The notes under the pieces: model-generated
The model's input: only the letters and a program-made list of their open reading frames with translations
Told to the model about the DNA's origin: nothing
Databases searched by the model: none
Assembly: GCA_963920635.1 (NCBI GenBank)
Contig: OY987298.1
Span: 144,682,257 to 144,746,256 of the forward strand
DNA: 64,000 nt
From: Pseudeuparius sepicola
Lineage: Eukaryota > Arthropoda > Insecta > Coleoptera > Anthribidae
Direction of reading: 5' to 3'
Translations under genes and position numbers: made by a program
Shown: in pieces, positions 34,180 through 44,955 of the stretch
How positions within the stretch are numbered: the first letter of the stretch is position 1
Layout: each line of letters opens with the position of its first letter

Positions 34180-35000
34180 AAATATGGCAATTTTAGACGG
34201 CTAGGTGATGTTAAAAAATAAATCGGCATCCATAACCAACTTTTCACGCAATACAAAAAAAAACTCAAGTCGACAAAAATGTGAAAACAAAACTATCAAT
34301 TTATTTAATTTTTTTTTGATCAAACAAGATCTTTAATATGAGAAAATTTGTCTTTAATTTGAATAACTGTTGATGTTTTTAATTGCTATTTCGACTTCAC
34401 ACTTTAAACAAATTAGCGGGAAAACTAGTACAAATTGTATGAAAATTTTCTTTTGTCAATGTTCTTGCGTGATCTAATTGCCGCTAATCTCCAATTAAAA
34501 TTTTCCCTCGACTTTCAAAATAAATTGATTGTTTTCAGATTCTTGTTGATTTAAGTTTTTTTTGCTATTGCGCGAAAAGTTGGCCATGGATACCGACTTC
34601 TTTTTTTAACATTAACCAACTATCTAAAATTTACACGTTTTTGTTTCTTAAGATTTTTCAGTAGGGAGCCAAATAACTACTTTAATAAACTAAAACAATG
34701 GCCTTTAATAACTAAAACAATGGCCTCAACAGAGCCGAAGAGCCTGTGTAATTTTCAGAAACTATCTGAGCACCCAGTTGCATAAAGCTTCTCAGTGCCA
34801 TCAATTTTCAATATAAAAGTTTTCTTCGGTATCTTAAAATAAATAGGTATGTTACGGCTATTTAATAATTTTGCTCAATTGGAAGTTTTTTTATATTGCG
34901 CGACAAGTTGACCATGGATGTTGATTACTTTTTCAGGGCCACTTAGCTGTCCAAAATTGTCACCTTTTTGTTTCTCATGTTTTTTTTGTAGGGCGCAAAA
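34180..35000. repeat. Mixed inverted and direct repeat block
   Basis: An inverted pair (TATCCATGGCC/GGCATCCATAACC region, 34220-34330 against 34500-34600) is followed by a direct repeat. TTGCGCGAAAAGTTGGCCAT (34568) recurs as TTGCGCGACAAGTTGACCAT (34896), with the following 100 bp also similar. The period is about 330 bp. No gene is seen. Confidence 0.55.
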
Positions 35001-35185
35001 TAAGCGAGGAAATCGCGGTGGTAGTTTAAAAAATCATACTGTATACTTGTGAACTGTTTTAATAAATAGTTTAATACTGATTCCTTAATTTTTTTTAACC
35101 CTTTCGGTGACATCGGCTTAATCGCTTGCAAAGAATTCTCGGAACAAGACACCCGTTCGAACCATCCGATGCCGAAGGCGCGCGC

Positions 35186-35267
35186 TGTTGCCGTCTCCGC
35201 GCGCCCTGTAACGATAGCCACGAGAAACCTCTTCAGGTCGTTCGATACCAACTGTCCGCGACTGTAC
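35186..35267 (-). repeat. 82-bp GC-rich repeat, copy 2 (inverted partner at 29839)
   Basis: It is the exact complement of 29839-29920. Beyond it on the minus-strand downstream side lies GGATGGTTCGAACGGGTGTC, absent from copy 1. Inverted orientation and full identity suggest either a young insertion or gene conversion between the two sites. Another GC-rich hairpin (GACACGGC / GCCGTGTC) follows near 35390-35425. Confidence 0.75.
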
Positions 35268-36244
35268 GAGTAATTATAAAACACGTAGCCCAGCACTCTG
35301 CCTATTATGCATAATGATCTCAATGATGAGGCCCAAGTTGTATCGCACGCACACGAAACTGCCTCCTCGTTCGTGTGCTGCCCTACCACACGACACGGCT
35401 GCTTTGGCTTGCATGGGCCGTGTCTGTCTCAATGTGATCCTTGCCTAATTTAATAACTTCATTTGGTAATTGCTTATAACGTACGAATTCCCTTAACAGC
35501 TTTTTGTCTCCTAACTAAACTTTGTGTTAAATAACCTCAAAATAACCTCGTTTATTAAAAAATATATTGCAAGTTCTAAAATAAAATACGAATCCGTTCT
35601 GTTTCGTTGGAAGAAAATCGTTAGTAACATTTCTTGAAATTTGGACCGTTTCATTTAACCATCCTCCTTCACAGCAAAAAGTAAATAAATAAACACTCGG
35701 TTATCTCAGAAACAATAATTTTAAGGGGTGTTCACACTTAACATGGAACACTCTGTATATTAGCCGGTGGATATGTAACCTTATATTCAGGACGATAGAT
35801 TAGTGTCTTGAAGTTTCTTTTATAACTAATACACATAGTCGTGTGCATGTACTTAGAATCTAAAGAGTCGAATAATTAGTAGAAATAGTAGAAAAAATGA
35901 GAATTGTGCGTTGTTGACTGAAGATAATGTTGTGGTTTTTGATGTTTCTTATTACTTAAAAGTCGTTGCAATAGGATTTGTTAACCTGTAGGTAATTTTT
36001 GTTTCTAATTACGTTACGTTGACAAGAAAATTGTTCTTTGAAACTAGACAGCAGTAAAGTTGTCAAACGTAAAAGTTATGTTATGAATGTCGGTCAAAGT
36101 TTGAAACGTTTCAGCACAGAATAAATAACTAAAGGTGGATTTATAAACTCGACGTTTGCGTTGGCGCTCGAAGTTGACGGTGACCTTCGCAGTTTGCGTC
36201 CAGAAATGTGAACGACGGAACGTGAAAAAGATGAAATTAGTTAT

Positions 36245-36829
36245 AGGTAGCCACACATTTCGTTTTTGCCCGATAGTTTTGTTCGACGAACAAGTAAGTT
36301 CGATCAAAACCGTCGCAAAACCGAAATGTGTAGTATTTTTTTTCTGGCAAACAAAACCGTCGAAAAAATCAGGTTGTACTTGACTAGGGCGGCCGGTATT
36401 GTTCGCTGAACAAACGAGTTCGAACAAGTCTGATGTGTGTGGCATAAACATTTTTAAAAGACTACGGTTTTCGCAGTAACGTACCTGCAGGTTAGCAAAA
36501 ATGACTGATCTACAATAAGTTTCGTAATCCATTCTTAAATAATTAAACCAATCTCCTGGTTTTAGTTTAAATTCATTCAGCAGATTAATATGGGAAAAGT
36601 GAGTTCTCTTCAAAAGCCATTCCTTTGACCATTTTGACCGATTTCTTTTATTTTTTGTTTTTGTAGCTAATGCCGCCGCCACTGCACACAAATATAACGT
36701 TTTCACCTCTCTCACAGATATTATTTTGTCGACTGAGGATGGAGAACAAAACTGAAGTGTGTGGTTTTGTTCGAACAGACTTGTTGGTCGAACAAAAATG
36801 TCCGGCAAAAGCGAAATGTGTGGCCACCT
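36245..36829. mobile_element. PIF/Harbinger element (inner), nested, carries a transposase exon
   Basis: The ends AGGTAGCCACACATTTCG and the complement of AGGTGGCCACACATTTCG continue into GTTCGAACAA-rich subterminal repeats. The flanking trinucleotide is TAT on both sides (36242-36244, 36830-36832), close to but not the usual TWA. A minus-strand Harbinger-like exon lies inside. It inserted into the outer element, so it is younger. Confidence 0.75.
36485..36724 (-). pseudogene. Harbinger transposase first-exon fragment
   Basis: On the minus strand the frame reads a start region VAAALATKTKNKRNRSKW, then KEWLLKRTHFSHINLLNEF and NYLRMDYETY. This matches the N-terminal signature of Harbinger/HARBI1-type nucleases (W...WLL.R..FG.Y..L..EL, ..F.NF.RM....F). 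It ends at a strong donor, CAG|GTACGT, at 36485. The catalytic DDE domain is absent, so this is the first exon of a deleted element. The open frame continues beyond the donor into terminal repeat sequence, which is not coding. Confidence 0.7.
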
Positions 36830-37394
36830 TATCTCGGACGGCATCGGACGCAGACGGCAGCATTCGACGGCATTTTATAAACGGTTACACGTAAAATATT
36901 GGGATTGAATTGTCGGCGCAAACGGCAACGGCGAGCGCCAACGCAAACGTCGAGTTTATAAATCCACCTTAAGTCTGTGGTTTCACTTTTAGTCCTTGAC
37001 CGATGTCAAAATTTTGTGACAGCCAGTGTTAAAGGAAAAGTAACTAGAAACTCATATTTATATTATGTATCTAGAAAGTGGAATTGTAAAGGCGATTTCA
37101 ACAGGATGTGAAAACGGGATTTTTTTTTATCTAGTTGCCACTTTGTTGTGCTGTCATAATTTATTGTTCCAATGACATTTTTGACATTATTTGTCAAATC
37201 CGCCAAACTTTTTTCACCGATAATTATTATTTAGGAGGAAAACTGCTCTAATGACGAAGTTTAAAAATCGAGCAAAGAAAATAAATATAAACATTGTTAA
37301 ATAAAAAAGAAACAGTTTTTAATTTAATTTTTTTTCCATCCAAAACTTTATCTATTATACCTACATAGTCAAAAAAGAAGTCTTGTTCGGTGGA

Positions 37395-38375
37395 GGTGCC
37401 GAAATATAATTATTACACGATCAAACGAACTTACCTGTGATGTTCGATCGTAATTATAAGGAGCACCACGTCCGAACAGATTTCTTTTATGACTAATATA
37501 ACAGACATATATTAGCGAAGCTATATACAGTGTGGCCCGTTTGGAATGGAGACACCTCTGTAAAATTGTTATTTTTGCACCGATTTTGAATTTTTTTTTT
37601 GTTAGATAGATCTCTGAAAATACCATTCGACACACCTTCCAATTGTTTTGAAAACCAAACACATGGCTAACTGCGACATTTTTTATACCCCCAAAATTGA
37701 AGAAATCATATTAGGCACTTTTTAATCAAAAAAATTTACTAAAAAAAGTTGTTTAGAATGAACCAAAAATCCTAAATCCAAAGTTTTATCAAAATCAAAA
37801 AATAAAAAATTTCCGAAAAAATAAATTGAAGGTCCAAAAATAACATTTTAATGAATTTATACGGATAGCAAAGTGTGCCATGGAAATTTGAAGTTAAAAA
37901 ATTAACTTTGCTAACCGTAAAAATTGATTAAAATGTGTTTTTTGGACCTTCAATTTATTTTTTTCGGAAATTTTTTATTTTTTGATTTTGATAAAACTTT
38001 GGATTTGGGATTTTTGGTTCATTCTAAACAACTTTTTTTAGTAAATTTTTTTGATAAAAAAATGCCTAATATGATTTCTTGAATTTTGGGGGTATAAAAA
38101 ATGTCGCAGTTAGCCATGTGTTTGGTTTTCGAAACAATTGGAAGGTGTGTCGAATGGTATTTTCAGAGATCTATCTAACAAAAAAAAAAAATTCAAAATC
38201 GGTGCAAAAATAACAATTTTACAGAGGTGTCTCCATTCCAAACGGGCCACACTGTATATAGCTTCGCTAATATATGTCTGTGATATTAGTCATAAAAGAA
38301 ATCTGTTCGGACGTGGTGCTCCTTATAATTACGATCGAACATCACAGGTAAGTTCGTTTGATCGTGTAATTATCG
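37395..38375. repeat. ~980-bp near-perfect palindrome
   Basis: The arms are almost identical reverse complements. CACGATCAAACGAACTTACC at 37418 mirrors 38345-38364, and ATAACAGACATATATTAGCG near 37498 mirrors 38265-38285. The left arm carries CAGTGTGGCCCGTTTGGAAT and the right arm its complement. The loop is only about 30 bp (around 37880). Because mirrored AGACATATATTAGC ends lie inside longer arms, the palindrome arose by inversion of a larger segment rather than as a simple MITE. Mirror frames in both arms are artefacts. Confidence 0.85.
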
Positions 38376-38452
38376 GTCAAAAAAGTTTGTCGGATTTGAC
38401 AGATAGATGTCGAAAATGTCCTTGGAGCAATAAATTATAATAGCAGTGGTCC

Positions 38453-38475
38453 CTCCGATCAAAGATTGATCGGAG
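38453..38475. repeat. Short hairpin CTCCGATC / GATCGGAG
   Basis: An 8-bp stem with AAAGATT loop, flanked on both sides by GTGGTCC, about 80 bp after the preceding palindrome. Confidence 0.6.
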
Positions 38476-38949
38476 AGTGGTCCCCATACACATATTATAA
38501 ATACTTAGACCGCTGATGGACAGACTCCTTTGAACAGGCGCAAGGTATGTTTTGTGTGAATTTTTTAAGGCAAAGTTTAAAAAATGATGGTTTGGATCTC
38601 CGTTTAGATCTTTTAGTGGGATCACTTCTTCCAATAAACGGGCTTCAACATTACATTATTAAAATCGTCGTTGAATTATTGAATCTGACTCTACGACAAA
38701 ATCAAAATTGCCAGGGAAAATTCAAAACAGTTATTACGAGAATATTATGTATGGAGATTTGACAGTTTACATTAATTGTTGTATTCCCACAATTGCATAC
38801 AATAATATATTGAAAATTCAACAAAGCCAATAATACTGCTGTGGAAGTTTTCTATAAGTTACATTTTATTTTTTAGTCCATATTAGGGATGGAACGTGAT
38901 ACTTTATTATGAATTAAATTAAATTATAGAAGGTGTTCTATAATGCTTC

Positions 38950-39830
38950 AATTTTGTGCAACATAGAGAACATACCTTCGTAATAAACCTCTTGTAGTTA
39001 GCCACGATACCTGCCTCGTTCATCTCTCTGATCCCCTGAGATATACATAAAATAATTATTCCATTTGAACCAATCTACTCTGCAAAAGTGTCATCTAAAT
39101 GCCTCTTGACAGCATTTGATTTATGTGCTGGAGCACCGTCTTGTTGCCAAACAATATTCGGCACATTAACTTTATTCAATAGATCAGAAATTTCTCCTCA
39201 TATTTTAGTCCAGTTAAACCACCTTCAAAAAATACTGGACCAATTATGTGATTATGAAAAGTACTACACCGAACATTTATTCAAGTTCGACCTTGTCGTT
39301 GAATTGAAATAAACTGTCGTGTATTTTCTGATGACAAATGGTGAGTGTTTCTTCTATTAAAAACGCCACATGTTGTAAAAGTAGGCTTCATCGGTCTACA
39401 ATAAAGAATCTGTAATAATAATAACAGTAATAACCGTAGGAGTAGTAATAAAATAGTAATGTCTAGTAGTAGTTTAGTAGTATAGTGTAATCTTCATACA
39501 GTTTTTGAATTGGGCGATAATAATATGTTCTAAACTTATGCATTTTCAACACTCTTTGGACTGAGCTCCATGATATTTGCAAATATCTGGATGCATCTTT
39601 AATAGAATGTCTCGGATTTTCCACGAAGTATAAGTCTTCTTCCTGTATATTCTCAGTTAAAATATGTCTTGGTTTATTTATCTTTTCTTTATTTTTTAAA
39701 CTTCCAATAATTCTCAATTTGTTATAAACGTATTTGACATACATGTGAGTATATTCTCCCTGGGTATATTCGAGCGTATTCACGCCTTGCATGCTTCGCA
39801 TTCTTTTAATAACAATAATCGTTGACTGAA
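38950..39830 (-). pseudogene. Mariner-superfamily transposase remnant
   Basis: Minus-strand pieces, in order, encode an N-terminal region ending ISWSSVQRVLKMHKFRTYYY (near 39560), typical of the second HTH of mariner-like transposases. A core then reads HNHIIGPVFFEGGLTGLKY (around 39230), followed in another frame by NIVWQQDGAPAHKSNAVKR (around 39125), which carries the second catalytic Asp. The region bearing the last acidic residue is missing or unrecognisable, several stops and frameshifts intervene, and the first Asp motif is not seen. It is inactive and decayed. Confidence 0.7.
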
Positions 39831-40020
39831 ATATTTACCATTTTTACAGCACGATGTGGTAACACGGCAATTACATCTGATACACATGTCAAATCTCCAT
39901 TTATAATATTCGCGTAATAACTCTTTTGAATTTTCCATGGCATTTTGTCCGAAATTCAATAATTCAAAGACACGATTTTGGCCAAACCTTTAGAACAAAC
40001 AACATACCTATAATATATGT

Positions 40021-41754
40021 GTACAGGGTGGTCAGATAAGAATGCAAAGTGCTGTATCTCGGAAACTATTCGTCGTAGAGACTTGCTGTAAAAAAAGAGA
40101 AAAACCTGTAAATTATTTTCAGATTTCCAAGATAGTCACCAGGGGGCGTAACCGCCATCTTAAACTTTTAAAGTGATTTTTCACTGAAATCCACCTAGTA
40201 ATGTTACCAAAATAATATACGCTTTTTAAAGGTAAGCTTTATTCCAGTAATTTTTGTTTGACACTTTTTGACATATCTATTAAAATAAAGTGGTGGGGAG
40301 TGATTCAATGTTTTTTTAAATAAACAGCTGTAACTCCTAAATGACTGAACGGATTTTAACAAACTTGGTCTCGTTGGAAAAAGCATTTATTGGTCCATCA
40401 AACATCAAACCCATCTTACCCGTGATATGTCTAAGTCTCAGTGATGCCGCTAGAGCGCGTTTTTTGATATAATAACAGAAAATTGCAAAATTCTCGAAAA
40501 AATTAAATGCAATAATATTAATTTTTTTTTCATAAAAATGTAGTGAAATGATACCTAAATAGGCTAGTGAAAACCGTATCTCGATATCCTATTCCTACCT
40601 GAAAATATCAAAGAAAGAAAATTTAGTTTTATCATACAATTTTAAAAAGACGCTTTTACACCGGTATTTATTCTTATTTGTCTTTTTTTTAAGATTTAAT
40701 GATAAACTTTCATAATTTTATCATTTTTTAATTATAAAAGTACACTTAGTTCAAAAAATAAAAAAAAACGTGTAGGGGCATAATAATCAATGCATTTAAT
40801 ATGCAAGTGCAAGGTAGGCAAAATACGAAGGGTAGGCCAGGCCATGGAGGAAAAACAAATGCCTAAAATCAACTTGTCAACATTGGATGGAAGACAGTTC
40901 GAGCATTTAAGGAAGCATTAGTTTTATTAAAAAAAAACATTTTCAGTTAGGAATAAGATTTTAATATTTGTTGACAAGTTGATTTTAGGCATTTGTTTTT
41001 CCTCCATGGCCTACCCTTCATATTTTGCCTACCTTGCACTTGCATATTAAATGCATTGATTTTTATGCCCCTACACGTCTTTTTTTAATTTTTTGAGCTA
41101 AGTATACTTTTATAATTAAAATATGATAAAATTATGGAAGTTTATCATTAAACCTTTAAAAAAGACAAATAAGTAAGTAACAGCGTCTTCTTAAAATTTT
41201 ATGATAAAACTAAATTTTCTTTCTTTGATATTTTCAGCTAGGAATAGGATATCGAGATACGGTTTTCACTATCCTATTTAGGTATCATTTCACTACATTC
41301 TTATGTGCTCTAGCGGCACAACTGAGACTTAGACATATCACGGGTAAGATGGGTTTGATGGACCAATAAATGCTTTTTCCAACGAGACCAAGTTTGTTAA
41401 AATCCGTTCAGTCATTTAGGAGTTACAGCTGTTTATGTAAAAAAACATTGAATCACTCCCCACCACTTTATTTTAATAGTATGTCAAAAAGTGTCAAACA
41501 AAAATTACTCGAATAAAGCTTACCTTTAAAAAGCATATATTATTTTGGTAACATTACTAGGTGGATGTCAGTGAAAAATCATTTTAAAAGTTTAAGATGG
41601 CGGTTACGCCCCCTGGTGACGATCTTGGAAATCTGAAAATAATTCCCAGGTTTTGCTCTTGGCCACTTTATTCTAAAAATTTTTTACAGCAAGTCTCTAC
41701 GACTAATAGTTTCCGAGATACAGCACTTTGCATTCTTATCTGACCACCCTGTAC
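40021..41754. mobile_element. 1.73-kb palindromic element with ~800-bp arms
   Basis: It begins GTACAGGGTGGTCAGATAAG and ends CTTATCTGACCACCCTGTAC. The arms match over most of their length, for example CCAGGGGGCGTAACCGCCAT against its complement near 41600, down to a short centre near 40900-40950. TA|CAGGGTG..CACCCTG|TA ends suggest a Tc1/mariner-type foldback. It is the longest palindrome in the window and contains no gene. Confidence 0.85.
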
Positions 41755-41760
41755 ATATAG

Positions 41761-42618
41761 TACAGTGTGGTCATTTAAGTGTGCAACATATGGGATTTTT
41801 TTTACTAATTGCACAACGAAAATGCAAATATTCCCGAAAGTTGGTGCGTGTTCGATAATCATATTAGGCGCACTTAGAATGCTTGCAAGTCAAACAGCAT
41901 ACAGGGTAGGTCAAAAAATATAAAAACTGTACAAGAGTAATAAGTACCCTTATTTAAAAAAAAAACAGCAAAATGTTATTGAGAAAAGTTGTCTAGAATT
42001 AAAAGTTATGCCTAAATACCAAGACATGGAGACCTAAGAAAAATATATTTTTTTCTAAACAGTTTCATAAATCAATCAAAATTGATTCAATTTCGCACAA
42101 CTTTGTTCGAATTCAAGCATATTTCTAAAATTAACTTGGATTTTTAATTTTTTAGGGAATCACAAACTTCATGTTTGTTGCAGTTGCAACGATATTAAAC
42201 AAAACTTTAAAATTTCGCAAACATTCTTCTGAACAAGGTAAAACATTAGTAATGATAATGTGTATATTAAAAAACTCTCATTTAAGGTGCAAAATTTTTA
42301 TTTTAAATATTTATTAAGTAAGAAACTGGAAATTAATTGACGAATAAAAAATTTTTCTTAGGAGGCTATGTTTTGGTATTTAGGCATAGCTTTTAATTCT
42401 TAACAACTTTTCTTAATAACCTTTTGCTGAATTTTTTTAAATAAGGGTACTTTACTCTTGTACAATTTTTATATTTTTTGGCCTACCCTGTATGCTGTTT
42501 AACTTGCAACCATTCTAAGTGCACCTAATATGATTATTGAACAAGCATCAACTGTCGACAATATCTGTATTTTGGTTATGCAATTAACAAAAAAAGTCCC
42601 ATATGTTGCACACTGTAT
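41761..42618. mobile_element. Nested palindromic elements, CAGTGTGG and CAGGGTAGG ends
   Basis: The outer ends TACAGTGTGGTCATTTAAG and TATGTTGCACACTGTA enclose an inner pair, ATACAGGGTAGGTCAAAAAA (41900) and TTTTTGGCCTACCCTGTAT (42475). The inner element appears inserted in the outer one, or shares its symmetry. The outer begins only six bases after the previous palindrome ends. Confidence 0.75.
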
Positions 42619-43080
42619 ATCGTTGAAACCAGAAAAATGCGTAGATTTCGAAAATCGAGAAATATACAAAAAACATAAAGAGAACTATACAAAAAAATAC
42701 AAAAAACATAAAGTTGGTTTATACGTTCAAAACGGACATTCATATTATTTGTTTTTTTGAATACACACAGAAAGTACGAAACAAATGGTATATTTTACGT
42801 ACATATTTACATATATTGTAAAAAAATTAGAATCCGAGCCGGCTTTCGCCCTGTACATAGCCTTAGAACGCAAAAATGGTGAACCAAAAAGTCCACTTGT
42901 CCGGATGTCTATTCAGCAGTATAATAATAATTATTATATGTATATATGTTACAGACTGTATATGTAAAACAGGCCGTATACAAAAGAACTAGTCATGTAA
43001 ACGGTTTGAAGATATTAGTCCATATGTATAAGAAGCTTGTCCTTCGACAAACGGTCTAGTCGGTTTGTAAAAGGACTATA

Positions 43081-43446
43081 CTAAAATCGAGCAATTCTTA
43101 CGCCTGGCGTAAATGAAAGCACGTGTTCGATGACGTTCCGCGAAACAAGGCGATTGGTGAATAGGCCATAAAATATCAGCGCGCTTGGCAACAGGGACGT
43201 ACTCGATCGCAAAAGTATATTTACGAGGTTTTATCTTGTTGTTTTCAGCTATTTAGACACTGCCATAAATAATTTTATCGATGTTTTGAACCATTTTAAT
43301 GAAGACAATAATTTTTTCCGAAATATTTTTATGTAAACAGTTGTAAAACTAAAATTAAATCAAGGTCGTGCCTCAGTGCGGCACTGGCGAATATCTCAAC
43401 GCATGTGCTCTTGTTTACGCCAGGCGTAAGAGTTGCTCGATTTTAG
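43081..43446. mobile_element. TA-flanked MITE, CTAAAATCGAGC ends
   Basis: The left end CTAAAATCGAGCAATTCTTA and the complement of CTAAAATCGAGCAACTCTTA continue as CGCCTGGCGTAAA. TA flanks both sides (43079-43080, 43447-43448). 366 bp, non-coding. Confidence 0.85.
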
Positions 43447-43675
43447 TACAGTCCATTTATATGCGGTCTATCTGCAACTGGACCATAATGTATATCCCAG
43501 AGAGATTTAAACAAAGACAGAATGTATGTGTTTTATATAGGCCCATCAAAGAAGGATATTACTTCTTGCTGGTACATAGTATTTTGAAGGAAAAAAGGTA
43601 ATTATTTAGTATAGTGTATAATAGGTACCCTAGATTTTTTCTGCAAAATACGTACTAAAAATAAGGCATGTTCTT

Positions 43676-44955
43676 CTTTAATGGGCCTATATTAGACCGG
43701 GAGATAGTGACAGATTTTTGGACGTGATTTTACTCAGTATGCCTTTCAAAGGGCATTATGTGGCACATATTCTCACAATAATAAGGTATGAATCAGAGAG
43801 TCATCCTGGGTTCTTCATGTGAAAAACTGAGTTTTCAATTATTCGAAAAACATGCGTTTTGATATGATTTTAGACAGGCTGCTATGTGTTTCATAATGAA
43901 GTTCAAAATAGAAAATTCCTTGGAAAACCATAGGCATACCGTTAGGGTGGGTCCAAAGGGCTATTATTGCCACGTGATCTTGTATTTTAATAATTAATTT
44001 TTCCACGTTTCTGAACAGGCTGCCAAGTACTGTTTAAATTGAATGTTATTTAATCATTTAAACGAGTTATTCGATGTATAGTGTACTTGGACATGCGCGA
44101 AAGGTATGCCATCCTTTTTTCTTCATTTTCATAGCAAGAACTTGCATACTTCTCATTGGCAGCCTGTTCAGGAACGTGGAAAAATTAATTATTAAAATAC
44201 AAGAGTCGCTTTCGGGTATTACACTTAGAGCACTCCAGAGCTACTCAGGAGTACTCCACTTCCATTTCATTCTTTCGGGTATGCTTGAGCTTGATGCTCT
44301 TTTTTCTTCACCCCTGCCCCCTCGAGCACCAGCCGTTTATTGGGTACGTGACGCTCCGAGTTGCGCAGTAGAATCACTGGTTGTCAGTTTGATGTTTTAC
44401 GGACCTTCGCTTGATTCTCTTGCGGAGTCGATGCTAATTAACGAAAAATATAACTTACCATAACTTCACTATCAACCATTTTTTCCATTTCTATTTGCAA
44501 ATTATAGCATTTGCATCGTAAATTTAAGGTTAGTTCATAGACATAAAATAAAAACAATAACTGGATCCTATGGAGCGTTCGGGTATGAACGGCGCACACA
44601 AGCAAAACGGAGTCTCAAACACATAGAGCTTGACACATATCATACCCGAAAGCGCCTCTGATCACGTGGCAATAATAGCCCTTTGGGCCCACCCTAACGG
44701 TATACCTATGGTTTTCCGAGCAATTTTCTATTTTGAACTTCATTATAAAACACATGGCAGCCTGTCTAAAATCATATCAAAACGCATATTTTTTGAATAA
44801 TTGAAAACTCAGTTTTTCACATGAAGAACCCACGATGACTCTCTGATTCATACCTTATTATTGTGAGAATATGTGCCACATAATGCCCTTTGAAAGGCAT
44901 ACTGAGTAAAATCACGTCCAAAAATCTGTCACTATCTCCCGGCCTATATAAAAAA
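43676..44955. repeat. Large inverted repeat with ~290-bp arms and nested inner pair
   Basis: The left arm (43676-43975, with GGGAGATAGTGACAGATTTT and GGTATGAATCAGAGAGTCAT) is complementary to 44660-44955. Inside, AATAATTAATTTTTCCACGT (43989) faces GTGGAAAAATTAATTATT (44176), and TTTCGGGTATTA faces CATACCCGAAAG. So at least two symmetric units are nested. The 44200-44660 core has no recognised gene. Confidence 0.75.

Larger units (their letters stand above)
36133..36969. mobile_element. PIF/Harbinger-type element (outer), TAA target duplication
   Basis: Termini AGGTGGATTTATAAACTCG and complement extend into at least 35 bp of inverted repeat (GACGTTTGCGTTGGCGCTCG). They are flanked by TAA (36130-36132 and 36970-36972), the 3-bp duplication typical of PIF/Harbinger. 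A second element with different ends is nested inside at 36245-36829. Confidence 0.8.

Noticed and set aside
34943..35389. A 148-codon minus-strand frame containing the 82-bp repeat
   Set aside because: The similarity to the frame at 29744-29968 is explained by the shared 82-bp block; the remaining residues do not match and no domain is visible.
36044..36844. A 266-codon minus-strand open frame read as one gene
   Set aside because: Only about residues 41-120 match a Harbinger first exon ending at a splice donor. The rest is terminal inverted repeat and flanking sequence of two nested elements.
37369..38440. Two very similar open frames, one on each strand
   Set aside because: They are mirror copies in the arms of one palindrome, non-coding repeat sequence by composition. 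The same applies to mirrored frames at 23178-23438 and 53146-53998.
43300..43650. Open frame across 43368-43601 as a small gene
   Set aside because: Its first half lies inside a TA-flanked MITE, and no homologous motif or splice context is visible.
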